Both the position numbers and the translations under genes were made by a program. Below the pieces are notes generated by a model. That model was not told the origin of the DNA. It ran no database searches and saw only the letters and a program-made list of their open reading frames with translations. From contig NC_134525.1 in NCBI RefSeq assembly GCF_027942865.1, forward strand, positions 19,591,657 through 19,655,656: a DNA stretch of 64,000 nucleotides. The letters are read 5' to 3'. Shown one piece after another: positions 25,790 through 37,597 of the stretch (position 1 is the stretch's first letter; each line of letters opens with the position of its first letter). This DNA comes from Odontesthes bonariensis (taxonomy: Eukaryota; Chordata; Actinopteri; Atheriniformes; Atherinopsidae).

Positions 25790-27040
25790 ATGGACGTATC
25801 ATCATCCTCCCTGCAGTACGGATCAAAAAAGCGAGTCAAGATTCATCCAAACACGGTAACAGTGAAATATGCCACCCACTTCCCCCAGCCTGGCGATGAA
25901 GGGTATGATGATGCACCCTCTTTTGAGGAGTTTGGCGCCTTCGCAGAGGAAAATGTTGGAAAAAAACTGGTCTCGGACACTAACTGTGGCAGGACTTTTT
26001 TTGGAACCATGGAGACCCAGCCGAAGCAGCCAAGTGTGCAAAGAGACAAGGGGGTCGAGGGCCAGCTGGCGAGCTTTGGAGAGGCGAATGTGTTGGCGTC
26101 CAGAGTGACCTGGATGGCCCTGTTTGGGGCAGCGGTGGCTCATGGTTGTGTGGCGCTGATTACTCGTCTGGCAGCAGACCGCTCTAAGGTTCCTTCTCTT
26201 GAGCTACTCTTCATTCGCTCTGTGATCCAAGTGCTGTCCATCCTGGTGGTCGTCTACTACCACGAGGCCCCCTTCGGCCCTAAGGGCTACCGACTTCGTC
26301 TCTTCTTCTACGGTGTCTGCAACGTTATCTCCATCACCTGCGCCTACACGTCCTTTGCCATAGTACCACCCAGTAATGGCACCCTCATGTGGCGTGCCTC
26401 CACAACTGTCTTCAGTGCTATACTGGCCTTCTTGCTGCTGGATGAGAGGCTCGGCTACACAGATGTGGTCACAGTGGTGGGAAGTGTGTTCGGTTTGTGC
26501 CTGGTCATGGTGCCAAATGTAGCAGATGAGGAAAAGTCCAGGCTGGGGTTTTGGAAGGAGGCCTTTGGCTACACAATGACAGTGATGGCCGGCTTGACCG
26601 CTGCCCTCTCCATGATTGTCTACAGAGCCATCAAGGAGCGCGTCAGTATGTGGACGGCACTCTTTACCTTCGGCTGGACGGGCACCGTGTGGGGTGCCTC
26701 CACCATGTTTGTCATGCAGGAGCCCATCATTCCTCTAGATGGGGAGACCTGGGCCTATTTAATTGGGATCTGTATCTGCTCCACTGTGGCATTCCTCGGA
26801 GTCTACTATGCTCTAAATAAGTTTCATCCAGCCTTAGTTAGCACCGTGCAGCACCTTGAGATCGTAGTTGCCATGTTTCTGCAGCTCATTGTACTGAGGA
26901 TGATCCCGTCTGTGTATGACGTCATTGGGGGCTTGGTCATCATGGTCAGTGTCTTTACTCTGACAGGAGTCAAGCTGTACAGGGTGAGCAGGGCAATACG
27001 CCAGGATTATCAAGAGATCTTAGACTCACCTATTAAGTGA
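25790..27040 (+). CDS. slc35g2: Solute carrier family 35 member G2 (TMEM22)
   Basis: A 416-residue multi-pass membrane protein of the EamA/DMT superfamily, the nucleotide-sugar-transporter-like SLC35G branch; its substrate is unknown. Residues 1-100 form a cytosolic tail with the family signature [15 protein letters not shown] (13-27). From residue 105 about ten hydrophobic helices make two EamA repeats (roughly 105-245 and 258-398), with conserved blocks [12 protein letters not shown] (133-144), [20 protein letters not shown] (168-187), [20 protein letters not shown] (259-278) and [17 protein letters not shown] (346-362). The tail ends [12 protein letters not shown], as in mammals. Length is close to human (412, from memory). 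The start follows an acceptor at 25761-25762, and the whole coding sequence is one exon, as in mammals. It lies upstream of nck1 on the same strand, matching mammalian gene order. Fish carry two copies (a/b); which this is cannot be told. Confidence 0.96.
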   Translation: MDVSSSSLQYGSKKRVKIHPNTVTVKYATHFPQPGDEGYDDAPSFEEFGAFAEENVGKKLVSDTNCGRTFFGTMETQPKQPSVQRDKGVEGQLASFGEANVLASRVTWMALFGAAVAHGCVALITRLAADRSKVPSLELLFIRSVIQVLSILVVVYYHEAPFGPKGYRLRLFFYGVCNVISITCAYTSFAIVPPSNGTLMWRASTTVFSAILAFLLLDERLGYTDVVTVVGSVFGLCLVMVPNVADEEKSRLGFWKEAFGYTMTVMAGLTAALSMIVYRAIKERVSMWTALFTFGWTGTVWGASTMFVMQEPIIPLDGETWAYLIGICICSTVAFLGVYYALNKFHPALVSTVQHLEIVVAMFLQLIVLRMIPSVYDVIGGLVIMVSVFTLTGVKLYRVSRAIRQDYQEILDSPIK

Positions 27041-27183
27041 AGTTAGATATGTCAGTCTCATTTGTTTACAGTGTTGCTTGGTTGTGCAATTCAAAGAATG
27101 TTTGGATCTTCAGCAGATGGTTTTGTATTGTTGTGCCGTTGAAAGAGTGCCAGTTGTGTAACTGTCTTAATATTTGTGTGTGA

Positions 27184-27189
27184 AATAAA
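27184..27189 (+). terminator. Poly(A) signal of slc35g2
   Basis: AATAAA lies 144 bases after the stop codon, followed by T/G-rich sequence. This gives a short 3' UTR. Confidence 0.65.
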
Positions 27190-27209
27190 AGACAAATGTA
27201 ATATGGTGA

Positions 27210-29639
27210 CCGTTTCCGTCAAGTAGTACTGGTTTTATGTCAAACAGTGTCCCAAACTAAGATATCAGCAAAAAAAGAAAAAAAAAAAGTTACAGAATTA
27301 ACCTAATTTGTATGATTTTTACTATGCACCAGTATGTAAGATCATATTGACCAAGCTGAATCTGGAACTGCAGCGTAAAATCACAACATGAACAATGTGT
27401 AGTGTAATCCTCTGTTGCCAAACTGTGTAAATGTCAGCCAAGAAAGTATTTATAGTACATACAAGAGGTAAAATAATACAAATGAATACCAACCACATAG
27501 AAACATAACTAGTAGAAAATGTCTTAGCTTTAATCTCTTGCAAAACGAGACATTTTTATTTCTTAAAACCATGACATAACAGAAGGACCATCATCGAGTG
27601 TAATGATCTGTATGGGTTTGGTCAAAGTAAACTGTATGAGAGATTCTTAATTTAATCCAAAGGTTCGAGTAGCTCCCAAATTATGGATGAAGAATACAAT
27701 TATACTGTTCTCTCCCAGCAATTTATGCTCAATCTGCAGCCCTGACCCCACCGGCTGGTTGATATTTAACACTGGTGATTACCTCCTTGGATGTGGCTTC
27801 TGTTTACTTTCAGATGCATGTCAAACTAATGCCCAGAGGCAGGTGAACTGTATTGAATTAAAGTCCCCTTTAACAATGTGAGGCCGTCTGCTTTTTCTGT
27901 ATCGGTCGAGTCGCTGGCTCACCAGTGACGTCTCTTCTCTCCTTTTAGAAAACCAAGCCGAGATATCTCTGTGATTTTCCCCACAGGCAAAATAGCAGCA
28001 TGACATAAAGACGCAATGATGACGGAAAGTGGCTGAAAGAGGACACGTTGCTCGGTCAAAACTGGCTCAACGCTGCAGGCGAGCTTCGCCGACAGCCCAG
28101 CAGGTGGCATTCATGATCGGCTGCATTTCTCTGACAGCCAGCACTAGAATAGGGGAGGTATTATTCCTTATGGTGACTTATGAGGATGTTTTGTGGTTTA
28201 ATCAGTTGTGAGAAGAATGCCAGTCAATTACATGTTTTTTCATTAATACAGTTTTAAAAAATGACAACATATTTCCTCATTTTGTCCAGTCAGGAGTAGA
28301 GTAAAAGGACTCATTCATTGCTGACATCACCTCTCAAGGACTGATGACACTCGGTGGAATATTTAACGTATTTGCATAGAAACTGGAAGAAATCTCTCCA
28401 CCTCACACAAAGCAGATGTGTTGTTAAAATAAAAGCATTCTGTGAAATGACAACCTACCACCACTGATGTCACAGCAGAGTAATAAACAGGGGCACAAAA
28501 CACAGGCCATAAACTAATTTCTTACTTTGACGACACATTCAGTCGTGCCACATTCACAGAGAACAGCAAAGGTGGACTTTTCAAACTAGAAATGGGAGAA
28601 AACCGGCGTGAAGTGTGTTTTACCTTCCATTATGTCCCACTGTAGTTAATACAGAATTGTTTTGAGGTGAGGCTTTTCGGTGCAGAGTGAACGTGAAGAG
28701 GAGGCCCATCTGTTTGAGCAGGAAACAGATTGCATCCTGCAGTGAGCTGTGCAACCTTCCAAATTACTTTGCAACCCTCCTCACCACAGGCATGTTTTTT
28801 TGGACGTATCATCGTTTCCCAGGAGGGGGCTGAATGGAATTTGATGATGAGCTACTGTATGGATATTTGTATGGGTGTGTGTCTTTGTGTCGACTGATGG
28901 AGATGACCGAGCATTTTTATGAAATATTCATAAACAGCAGGATAACTACTCTTTATATGTACTGAACACACCCATAATCTAAAGCCATTCTTGATGAAGT
29001 GAAGACTCTTTAAAACAACTGTCAGCTGCATCTAACGTTAAACGGAAAATCAGAAAAGGAGATGTAGTTCGGAAACTGGCTTTTTTTTCCTGACATATTT
29101 TGTTTACAATTAATTCTAAATTAGCTTGTACAAACTTGTTACTGGTACTGTAACATCATGTTACAACATGTAAGTGGAACATCAGCTTTACTAAATTATA
29201 TAGAGTTTAAAAAAAAAAAAAGCTTTGTGTCCAAGACTTTCTATTGGACATATTGTCACCCTATTACAATAATGGCCTGAGTCATTTTTTGCCAAAATTG
29301 ATTTTTTTTTTGCCAAAATCATCTCCTCATGATGCTGGCCACCTCTGGTAAAATTGCCTACATCCTCAGTTGAACAGACATTGTGTTTCTACCCCTGTGG
29401 TATAATAGCCTCTGTCAAAGAGCGTGACTTGAAATGTTTTAGTTTATTGTGTTTTCTGAAAAACTTGACTTATATTAACATAATATTATGGTATGACAGA
29501 TGTAATGCATCGGGATAAACTGAGTCGATAATCATGAAAATACTTCTAAAAATTTCCCATAAACAGTTTTATCAAAGTGTTAATTAAAAGTTCTTTATCG
29601 TCAAAAGGCAGAAATCATGACGATGCCTAATGAAAACGA
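27210..29639. other. Intergenic, slc35g2 to nck1
   Basis: 2.4 kb with no supported exon. Open frames are under 85 codons and unrecognised. It contains A-runs (27270-27290, 29209-29220) and no clear repeats. Confidence 0.5.
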
Positions 29640-29760
29640 AAAGTATCAGCAGCTGCAGTAGGATTGACTGACAGCTGCGTGGTCCAATCAACAGAGAGAA
29701 GCTTCTCCTGCAGCCAATCGCGTTTGAGTAGTCGGGACGTGAGCTGCCTGAACTGCCTGT
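29640..29760 (+). promoter_or_regulatory. nck1: nck1 main promoter with two CCAAT boxes
   Basis: Two CCAAT boxes in forward orientation, 30 bases apart (29684-29688 and 29714-29718; the second reads AGCCAATCGCG, a good NF-Y match), precede a CpG-containing stretch with no TATA box. This is typical of a ubiquitously expressed vertebrate gene. The start site is probably between 29,740 and 29,800. Confidence 0.6.
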
Positions 29761-29997
29761 GTAGCTGCAGCTAGTTAGCTTAGCCGGGGCTGCTGGGCAC
29801 TGACATGCTCTGATGCAGAAATGCGATTCCAACGGGGAACAGCCTCTAATCAGCTAGGCTAGCTTCTTGGATTGGGGAAAATAACCGGCTGCTAGCTCGC
29901 TAGGATTGTGGACACCTTTTGCGAGCCTCTTGTGCGAAACGTTTCAACACAAATTATTTTCCAAAAGAGATAAGAAGCGGTAGACATCGGCAGTCAG
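29761..29997 (+). other. nck1: Predicted nck1 non-coding exon 1
   Basis: GC-rich transcribed-looking segment ending in the donor GTCAG|GTAAGA at 29997/29998, close to consensus. Depending on the true start it contains upstream ATGs around 29804-29822, all of which stop quickly, so they could lower translation of the main frame. The exon start is approximate. Confidence 0.55.
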
Positions 29998-30528
29998 GTA
30001 AGACGTGATATGAATCTGCCTTGCCGCTGATCCGGGCTGTTGCCGCTGTAACGTTTCTCCCGAGAGATAGCTCCTGCTCTCCTTCAATTCAACGTTGAAG
30101 CTCACGAAGGCTAACGGCTAAACGTTAACCCAGACAAAACCAGTCTGTCGGCTTGCCAACACGACTAATACACTGTTACACCGCTGGGCCAAGTGTTCTT
30201 TAGGCTTTAGCTGAGATATTTGTTACCACATTAGTGGTTTGGTGTTTCTTTCTCTCTCTCTCTTTTTTTTTTCTTCTTAGCCCGGTTGACGTTAGCCAAG
30301 TTGGGTGGCGTGACACGCTGTCAAGCTTAAGTTATACGATGAAAGGTGAGACAGAAGTGGAGCACAACCTCGTTACTTATGGACTCTTGACTTTATTTTG
30401 CGATGTGCTTAACGTTGACACGTGAATTTCTGAGACTGAAAATGGAGAGGAGCCGAAGTGGCGTTATAACCCTTGCGTTTGAATGTAAACCGTATCTCAA
30501 AATTGAGTGCATTGTCAGCCTCGTTTTA

Positions 30529-30537
30529 TCATTATTA

Positions 30538-30571
<34 letters not shown>
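30529..30571. repeat. (ATT)n microsatellite
   Basis: About fourteen ATT units with one interruption (ATC) near the start; it lies inside nck1 intron 1. Confidence 0.95.
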
Positions 30572-30574
<3 letters not shown>

Positions 30575-33303
30575 GTAACTATAGTGGCCCAGGCTTCAGT
30601 TTTTGGATGCTGTGCCCTGAATCCTCTCGGGCTGGTTAATGGCCATGATAATGAAGCATTTCTAAACATTACAGTTGACCTGTTACCTTATGCTTACAGT
30701 AGCCTTTTAAATAGCTTTTGAATATGCCTTTAAATAGCCATAGCTGGTCATTAAGCAATTCTTTTTTGTTTTTTTTAGCGTTTGTTTTAGTTGGCGAAGC
30801 AATCACCAGGGCCACAAAATGGAAATTAGGAGTGTCTTTTACGAGTTGTCCAGACTCCAAGGTGTTGTGTTTGCAGGGATCTTAAAGTGCTGAAAATCTG
30901 CACATCCGTCTCATTGGAGATTCTTGCTTTAAAGGACGGGGTTTCTACTCACAAAATGCCTAAAATCACAAACGCGTTGAAACATGGCAACATCTGTCAA
31001 GGAACACCAGTAACAGGAAGACAAATGTACCAAGTGCATGAAACCATTTCTGTTTTGGGGCAAGATTTAAGATAGTTGGACACTCTGTTTATCTCGTCAC
31101 ATTGTTTCTACCTTACACAAGCCCAAGCCAGACTAAATGTCACGCCTCAGTACAATGGGCATTACGGCTCTGTAATTGTTGGCAAGCTGTTGGCGCTTAT
31201 GTTTGTGTGGCCTTTCACAGAATTTGTTCAACAGCACTTTTCAGCAATCATCTCATCATAATGGCCTATTTTGTCTTGCTGATATTGTTTTGATGGAAAA
31301 GTGGCCGGTTCTACTCGAAGGTTTGTAAGGGAGTAACGCTTCCAAACGCCAGCAGCTGGTGAACTGAGCAGTTTCTCTTGTAATTGTCACTGTAAAAGTT
31401 TCCGGGAAGGGAGAACGGTGAGAGACATTTGGTCTGTAGCTCTCCTCTCAGTGGGAGTCACGGGGAGGATAGCCAGAGTTTTTCAGGGAGACTGGCGGGG
31501 AAGGCACACTTATCAGCATTTTATGCTTGAAGGCACACATTTTGTCTTTATATTAAAAAAATCCAAAAAAAACCAACCCATTAAACGTTCTTGTTGGGAA
31601 TTTTGCACCTGTCAGCTGCAAACCTGCAAAGTGCACGATTGAGGTTTCCCCTGAACTGAAGCTTTCGCTATTCGGCTATACGCGTTGATATTTGCAGAGA
31701 TGGTGGCACGTTCGCTTCGTCTCCTGTGGAATCACCCACCGCCTTCTGACGGCACCCCTTTTTTTTTATTTTAGAACTTTCAAACAGAAAACCTCATGGA
31801 TATGGAGTGATGATCTCATTTTATAGAAGAGCCTGTCCTCGCCTCTTTCTCAGTGCCTTGCTGTGCGTTACCAGTGGCCTCCAGCAGCCAAATCTGTCCG
31901 CACGGCCGAGGGGAAAAATACCAACTGTGCATTTCACGATAGCCAGAAAACTACCAGGGATGAAAAATCTCTCTCATCAAATGACTAGTTCAGAAATCCA
32001 GTCCAAGAAGTGGTTTCTAATGGTGTTGAGAAATGGGGAATTTGTTCCTCTTTGTCTTTCTTATGTTGTATCACCCAAATCTCAGTTATTGCACAAGCCA
32101 TCTTTCACTTCCTCTTTATCTTTTTTTGATTCTGTTTTGTTTTTGCCTCGCATGTTTTCTAATGACTGCTCAAGCATGTTGGCATGTTTTAACAGTCGAA
32201 GCCAAAGGTGGTTTCCTTGTTTGAGCCGAGATCACCTGCACACCACCAGCTCTCGCTCTGTGCGCCTTTTCTGAGTGCATCGCACATTCATGCTGTTCTG
32301 AAACGGCTCCCCTCAGCTTTGAGCTGCTCATGGTGTTGCTGTTCTACTTTTGCAAGACTCCACAGTGAAGGCTTTGTGCGGTCGAAAATCTTTACTGTCA
32401 TTGATCATTTGGAGTGAGTGAATAGACTTCCCCATGTTGGAGATGAGATGTGGGCAGTTTCAGTGAAGTTTCTTTCTCAGTTAATTATGTTTCGGGGGTT
32501 TCTTTCAGTGGGTTTGGCGGAGTAGAAATGAGGATGTGAGGATTTGAGCAACAGTGGCTGTCACAGTGTTATGACAATATCTCATGTTGTGAATCCTTGA
32601 CTAACAAAAGCAGTTGTGTCATGTCTTTTCAGAAATAGCCGATTTCTGTCATGATGAACAACCTTTTCAGGCACAGCTACAGCGTCACTGCCGGTAAGCT
32701 GAAGCTGTGGGAAGTCTGCACCTCAGTTAAACTTCTAACATGTAAACATTGAGCAGTCTTGTTAAAAAAAACTTATGGCTCGGTTTTCTCATCAAAACAT
32801 CGTTCTTACTGTACGTTGGTACAATATTGACTACAAAAATGACAATAAACCACCAGTTTTTTGTTTTTCTTTATATCTGTGGTCTGTCCTGTTTAAAGTG
32901 ACAACGTACTCACTCACAAAAGCCTCTTTCACACACGCACTGCTTTCTTCTTTCTGCCTTCTTCACATATCAGTTGCACTTTTTAGGCAGGGGAAAGAAC
33001 GAAAAAAAAAAAAAAAAAAAGAAGACCTCCTCAAATTCACACCTGGCAGACGGAGGCGGTTCAGCCGTACAACACGGTGTCATGACACGCATCAAGCCGG
33101 CGCTGTGGAATTGGCTGAGTAACGGCAGCACTGTTGATTGGATTGGCAAGTTTTTGTGATTCTGACCTGATGCGTGTCAGCCTGCACGAGGCGGGACCGT
33201 TTTGCCTCTGCTACTACGCTCGAAAGTTTGATTACACATCCCTAAAAAAGACGACAACAGGGCAACTTGCAAAGTGAATATTTCACCAAAGGGAGGAAAT
33301 GCT

Positions 33304-33856
33304 TAGCCTGACTATGTCATACTCACGATTCTAGTCAGAATGTGAGTCTGATACTGCTCAATAGAGTTTTGAGTATGGGGCGTGTTTCAACCGAACCAGG
33401 AGAAAAAATGCCTCTTCGCTCAATTGGATAGACCTACAACCAATCAGAGCAACGTAGTATGTGACGTAGATTAAGCGACACACACTTGTTGTAGGAAGGA
33501 CGGGAAAAACATCTTTTCTATCAATAAAAGCCTTTATCGCGTTCCTCTGTTCGTCTTTCAAAATTAATGCAATGTGGAGATCCTGTAGAACAGACTAGAT
33601 GGCAGAATCTACCCTAGCTCTCCAGCGGCAGCCATGTTTGTTTCAAACGAAGTCAAACCAAGCGCTCTTTAGTGACGTAGTCGATAATGTCCCTGTTGAT
33701 CATCTGTCCATCATCGTATAAAGCCCGCCCTGGCAATCTGATTGGGTCGACCGATTCTTGGTCGGGCATAATGATTTTCCAACTGAGCAGAGCCAGACCG
33801 AACTTCCCGACCCAAATTTTTATGGGCGGGGCTAAGTTCGGCTGGCACCCAGGCTA
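33304..33856. mobile_element. MITE-like DNA transposon, 553 bp
   Basis: Starts TAGCCTG and ends CAGGCTA, so the tips are inverted repeats. It is flanked on both sides by the identical 9-mer GGAAATGCT (33295-33303 and 33857-33865), a perfect target-site duplication that fixes both ends. The interior has no transposase and is moderately CpG-containing, so it is non-autonomous and moved by an enzyme encoded elsewhere. A 9-bp duplication suits Mutator-like elements, while 8 bp would suit hAT; the family is undecided. The perfect duplication suggests a fairly young insertion. It lies in nck1 intron 1. Confidence 0.8.
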
Positions 33857-34318
33857 GGAAATGCTACCAACATGCAATAACTATGAACGAATGATTAACG
33901 TCGGTGAATCTGAACCCAGCAACGTTCGCAACGTTAGCATGTCCTCGGCTAACACTGCAGGTAACTAACTGACTAAACAAACACTGCCTATCATGTTCGC
34001 CATTTGCCTCATTGTAAAACCTGCTGTTAGTAACGGTTAAGGTTAAATGAAAGCCTTCTCATACATTTAGATGAAATCATGAGAGACAGAGCCTGACTGG
34101 CTCAGAGCCAGAGGCTGGTGGTGCTACCCCCAGTTCCCGTCTACCTCCAGCTTCTCCTTTCACCAGAGCAGGGAAGAGTTAAATTACCCAGGCCATGAGA
34201 GACGAATGTGGACCTCACCGTTGTTGGGTTTGTAAGGTCATGACTCGTGTTACTTCTAAACTAAACAAAGTTGATGCTAATCGACCGGTTTGTTGTCCTT
34301 TTTCTCCAAATGAGAATG

Positions 34319-34406
34319 GATAAGGGAACCGATAAAGAACCGAATCGTTAAGCAGAATCGAAAATGGAATTGGAATCGTAAAAATCTTATCAATTCCCAT
34401 CCCTAA
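34319..34406 (-). repeat. Fragment of a dispersed DNA-transposon end
   Basis: The segment 'ataaagaaccgaatcgttaa' followed by 'tcgaaaatggaattggaatc' and 'ttatcaattcccatccctaa' is a diverged copy of a common fish repeat whose reverse complement begins TTAGGGATGGGAATTGATAA, an hAT-like tip. Only one end is found, so the copy is truncated. Confidence 0.65.
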
Positions 34407-37400
34407 TTAACGCACAGCATTACTGGCTTAATTTGACACACGATCAGCATGTTCAGAGGAATCCGACAGATAACAGCGGCACGATTTTACCGATTGAAAA
34501 CAAACCGCAGTGCCCAGTTTTTCCCTTTTTTTTCCCCCACATCACCGGTGCCGAATGAACAAGAAGAAATCATTTAAAGGCATCAGAGCTGCGGCAGAAG
34601 CTTAAAGCTTCACGTCTGGCCAAATTTAAGACCACGCACTTGTTGAGTTGATAACTAGCTGGTTAAACAGTTGAACCCTCAAGAGTGTTGAAAAAGCTTA
34701 ACCATATAGAAAAGTGACTTTTTTTGCGTTGCCTCCATCCACTTTCAGTGTTTCATATAACCACTGCACACTTGGCACACAGATATGAATTGCCTTTGTA
34801 GGGTGACTTCCTTTTTGTGAGAAAAATAATTTCAGTTTAGAGTTTTAAAAGACTTCTGTTATACTTCACTTTATGTAGTGTTCATTATCGTGCACATTGC
34901 GAGCGCCACATGCACACTGTGGCTCTTTGCGATCATTTCACACTTGAAGTGAGAGGAACATGTGTGAACGACTGAATGCCATCGCTGTAACAGACTGAAG
35001 TGGTTAACGTTATGCATCTCGTGTCTGAAAGCGGCCTAATACAATCTGTGCCACAATATGTAAAATACTTATCTAAGCGGGCTACAGTTTATGGAAATTT
35101 TCATGTAGGAAATCAAATCGCGGAGCTATAAAGTCATCTGTCGTTGCTCAGGTGCCTTGATGTCGCATCGTTTTCTATCTCCTGAGTTTTTATGTGCCGT
35201 GTAGTGATGAAGCTAGTACAGAAATGGCGACTTTAGGTAAACTGCTGCGAGAACGTGTCTTTGATCATCTCCTAAAAGAGCCCATTTGAATGAAGAACGG
35301 CCGTCTCTGTGTTTGAAATGTGTGTAGGCTGCCTCAGTCTTGTGCTAGAGATGGGAGGATTTCAGGGGGGAAAATGTTTTCTTTCTTGTCCGTGTCCTAT
35401 CAAAGATCTAGAGGATGCTGATTTGCGCAGAGCTTAGGCATTTGTGGTGTAATATGGAATGCCTCCTGCTCTTTAAAATGCTGATGCACAAGTTCCCACA
35501 TGTGGCCCTTGTGGACGTCAGTCCCAAGTAGCTCATTTAGTCCTACTGTGACAGCGCCCTAAGGTTCATATTTGTCAGGTTGAAGGAAAACGAAGAGGAA
35601 GTCAGTGTATCAGTTTCATCTCCCTGAAATGGGCTGTCAGGGCTTATCATCTAGTAGTTTGACTGCAGCAGTAGTTTTTTCTTTAGATGGTTCATTGTGT
35701 GCAGCTACAGTGTATTGCCTGGTCATTTTGCGTGATCCTCTATTTTTATTTAAAAAAATATTTTTTTAATAAATTGTCTCCTTTATGCTATTGTTTCAAG
35801 TAGTGCGGGAAACACACACAACCAAGACACAACGGTTTTAAAGCATTGTTGAACCTGATGTCAGGAATCCTTCTTCTGTGTAAACTTGGATTAATCGTTG
35901 AGAAATGCCCTGGGGCTCGCAGAGTTTGTGAGGTGACCCAAAGGTTTATTCTGCTGTTGCCTTATTCCAGACCTGCTCAGATGTGGCCATAGTTGGAGCT
36001 GGTTGGCAGGCCACCCAAGGCAAGAACTGGCAACCCCGGGGTGTGGATAAAGATGTGTTGGCTGCTCATTAGGTGGGGTCTGAGAAAAAGGATCCTTTCT
36101 TTCATAAGAGGTATTATGTTCTGAAGGATGTATTTTCTTACTAATATGCCATTTTTTCCTGCTGGATCACCTCTTGGTAAGACATGATACCGTAGACTGT
36201 ACGCTTACTGTAAGTCATTACACAGCATATGGTTTCATAATCGACACTGAAGTTCCTATGTTAAATTGTCACATAATGATATGTCACTAAAGCAATTTTA
36301 AGTCGAACGCATCGCTCTACAACTTTTTTTGTTGAATGCTGCACGTGTAAAAACACGGTCGATTCTATTTTTTTCACGTCTGGTGTGCAGCAGACGTCTC
36401 AAATAAAGCATGATTTACTGTGTTTGACCTTATTTACAAAGTAGAGTTTGCTACTTGTGACATACAGACTTGAGATTGGAGAGGTCCTCGCAGCCCTCTC
36501 CAACACTCCCTCCCCGTGATGGATTCATCCTCTCTCCATTGCTAACCAATTTACCCAGAGTTGATGTTCCTGCAGCCCTTTCCCTCCTTTGTTAGACAGT
36601 ATGCTAAGAAAGGGCAACGCGTTACGGCTCTGCCTTTGGGCATTTTGCCTTTGGGTTGCACAGAAACTGATCGCACAGCATTAAGATGCTGTGTGGATGA
36701 AAAGATGATGACATTTAAGGATGGTTAGCAACATTCATTTATTTGGATTATAAAATACTAAAAAAGTATTATGCACCTGCTGCACCAGTTAATGGATAGT
36801 TTTTGTATTTCATTCTTATCATGTATATAGAGTTATTTTTCTCGCAGCTCTTTTTTATCAGGTCATCTATGAGTCAGGCTTACATTTGTGTTTATTCTTG
36901 TGAATGGTAAAGCATTTCATCATCTATTTTGATGCTTCCTTCTAACTATGATCAGGCGTTCTAAGTTTGCTGCGGTTTTATGATAAAGATGCTTTGATAA
37001 TGGTTTTTAGTTGAGTTGATAAAGATCATTTTAGAACTTAATTTTTCCATCTCTTTTTCAGTGTTTTCTTTTTTCTTTAGTAAGCACCCACATTAGAGAG
37101 ACCGTCTCTCATGTCTGTCATCTCTTGTTTCTGTGGAGTGATCTCATTCTAAAGAAATAAATACGTTCCCCTACATCATTACATTTTTTTTTTTTAAATT
37201 CAATTTCAGATTCAAGCTCTATTTTTGGGATTCCGCCTGTGATGCTGATGCATCGCGAGAATGTGAGCCCTATTTTTGTACACTGTAACGCTAAAACTTA
37301 AGGTTACTTCCTCACAAAAAGCACTTTTTGACAGCGATTTTGACATAAGCCCTCAGATGAAGACACTGCTATTATCTACGTTTACCTTGAAGTTTTTATT

Positions 37401-37575
37401 TGCATTTACAAGATGTGAATACGGAACAAATCTTGATGATGTTGATGAGCACAAGGGGAAATGTGACCACCTTCGTGACTGGCCGGCATCTTCTCGGACA
37501 TGACAGCACATCTCAAATGTTACCAGAAATTAAAGTAAATCCTGAAGAAGTTTTTCTCTTGTGGATGTCCTCTAC

Positions 37576-37597
37576 AGTTGTTGTTGTTGTTGTTGTG
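37576..37597. repeat. (GTT)n microsatellite
   Basis: Seven GTT units; accounts for the run of valines in the open frame across it. Lies in nck1 intron 1. Confidence 0.9.

Noticed and set aside
31807..32274. 155-codon plus-strand open frame in nck1 intron 1
   Set aside because: Ser/Phe/Leu-rich composition of translated intron; no domain, no splice sites suited to nck1.
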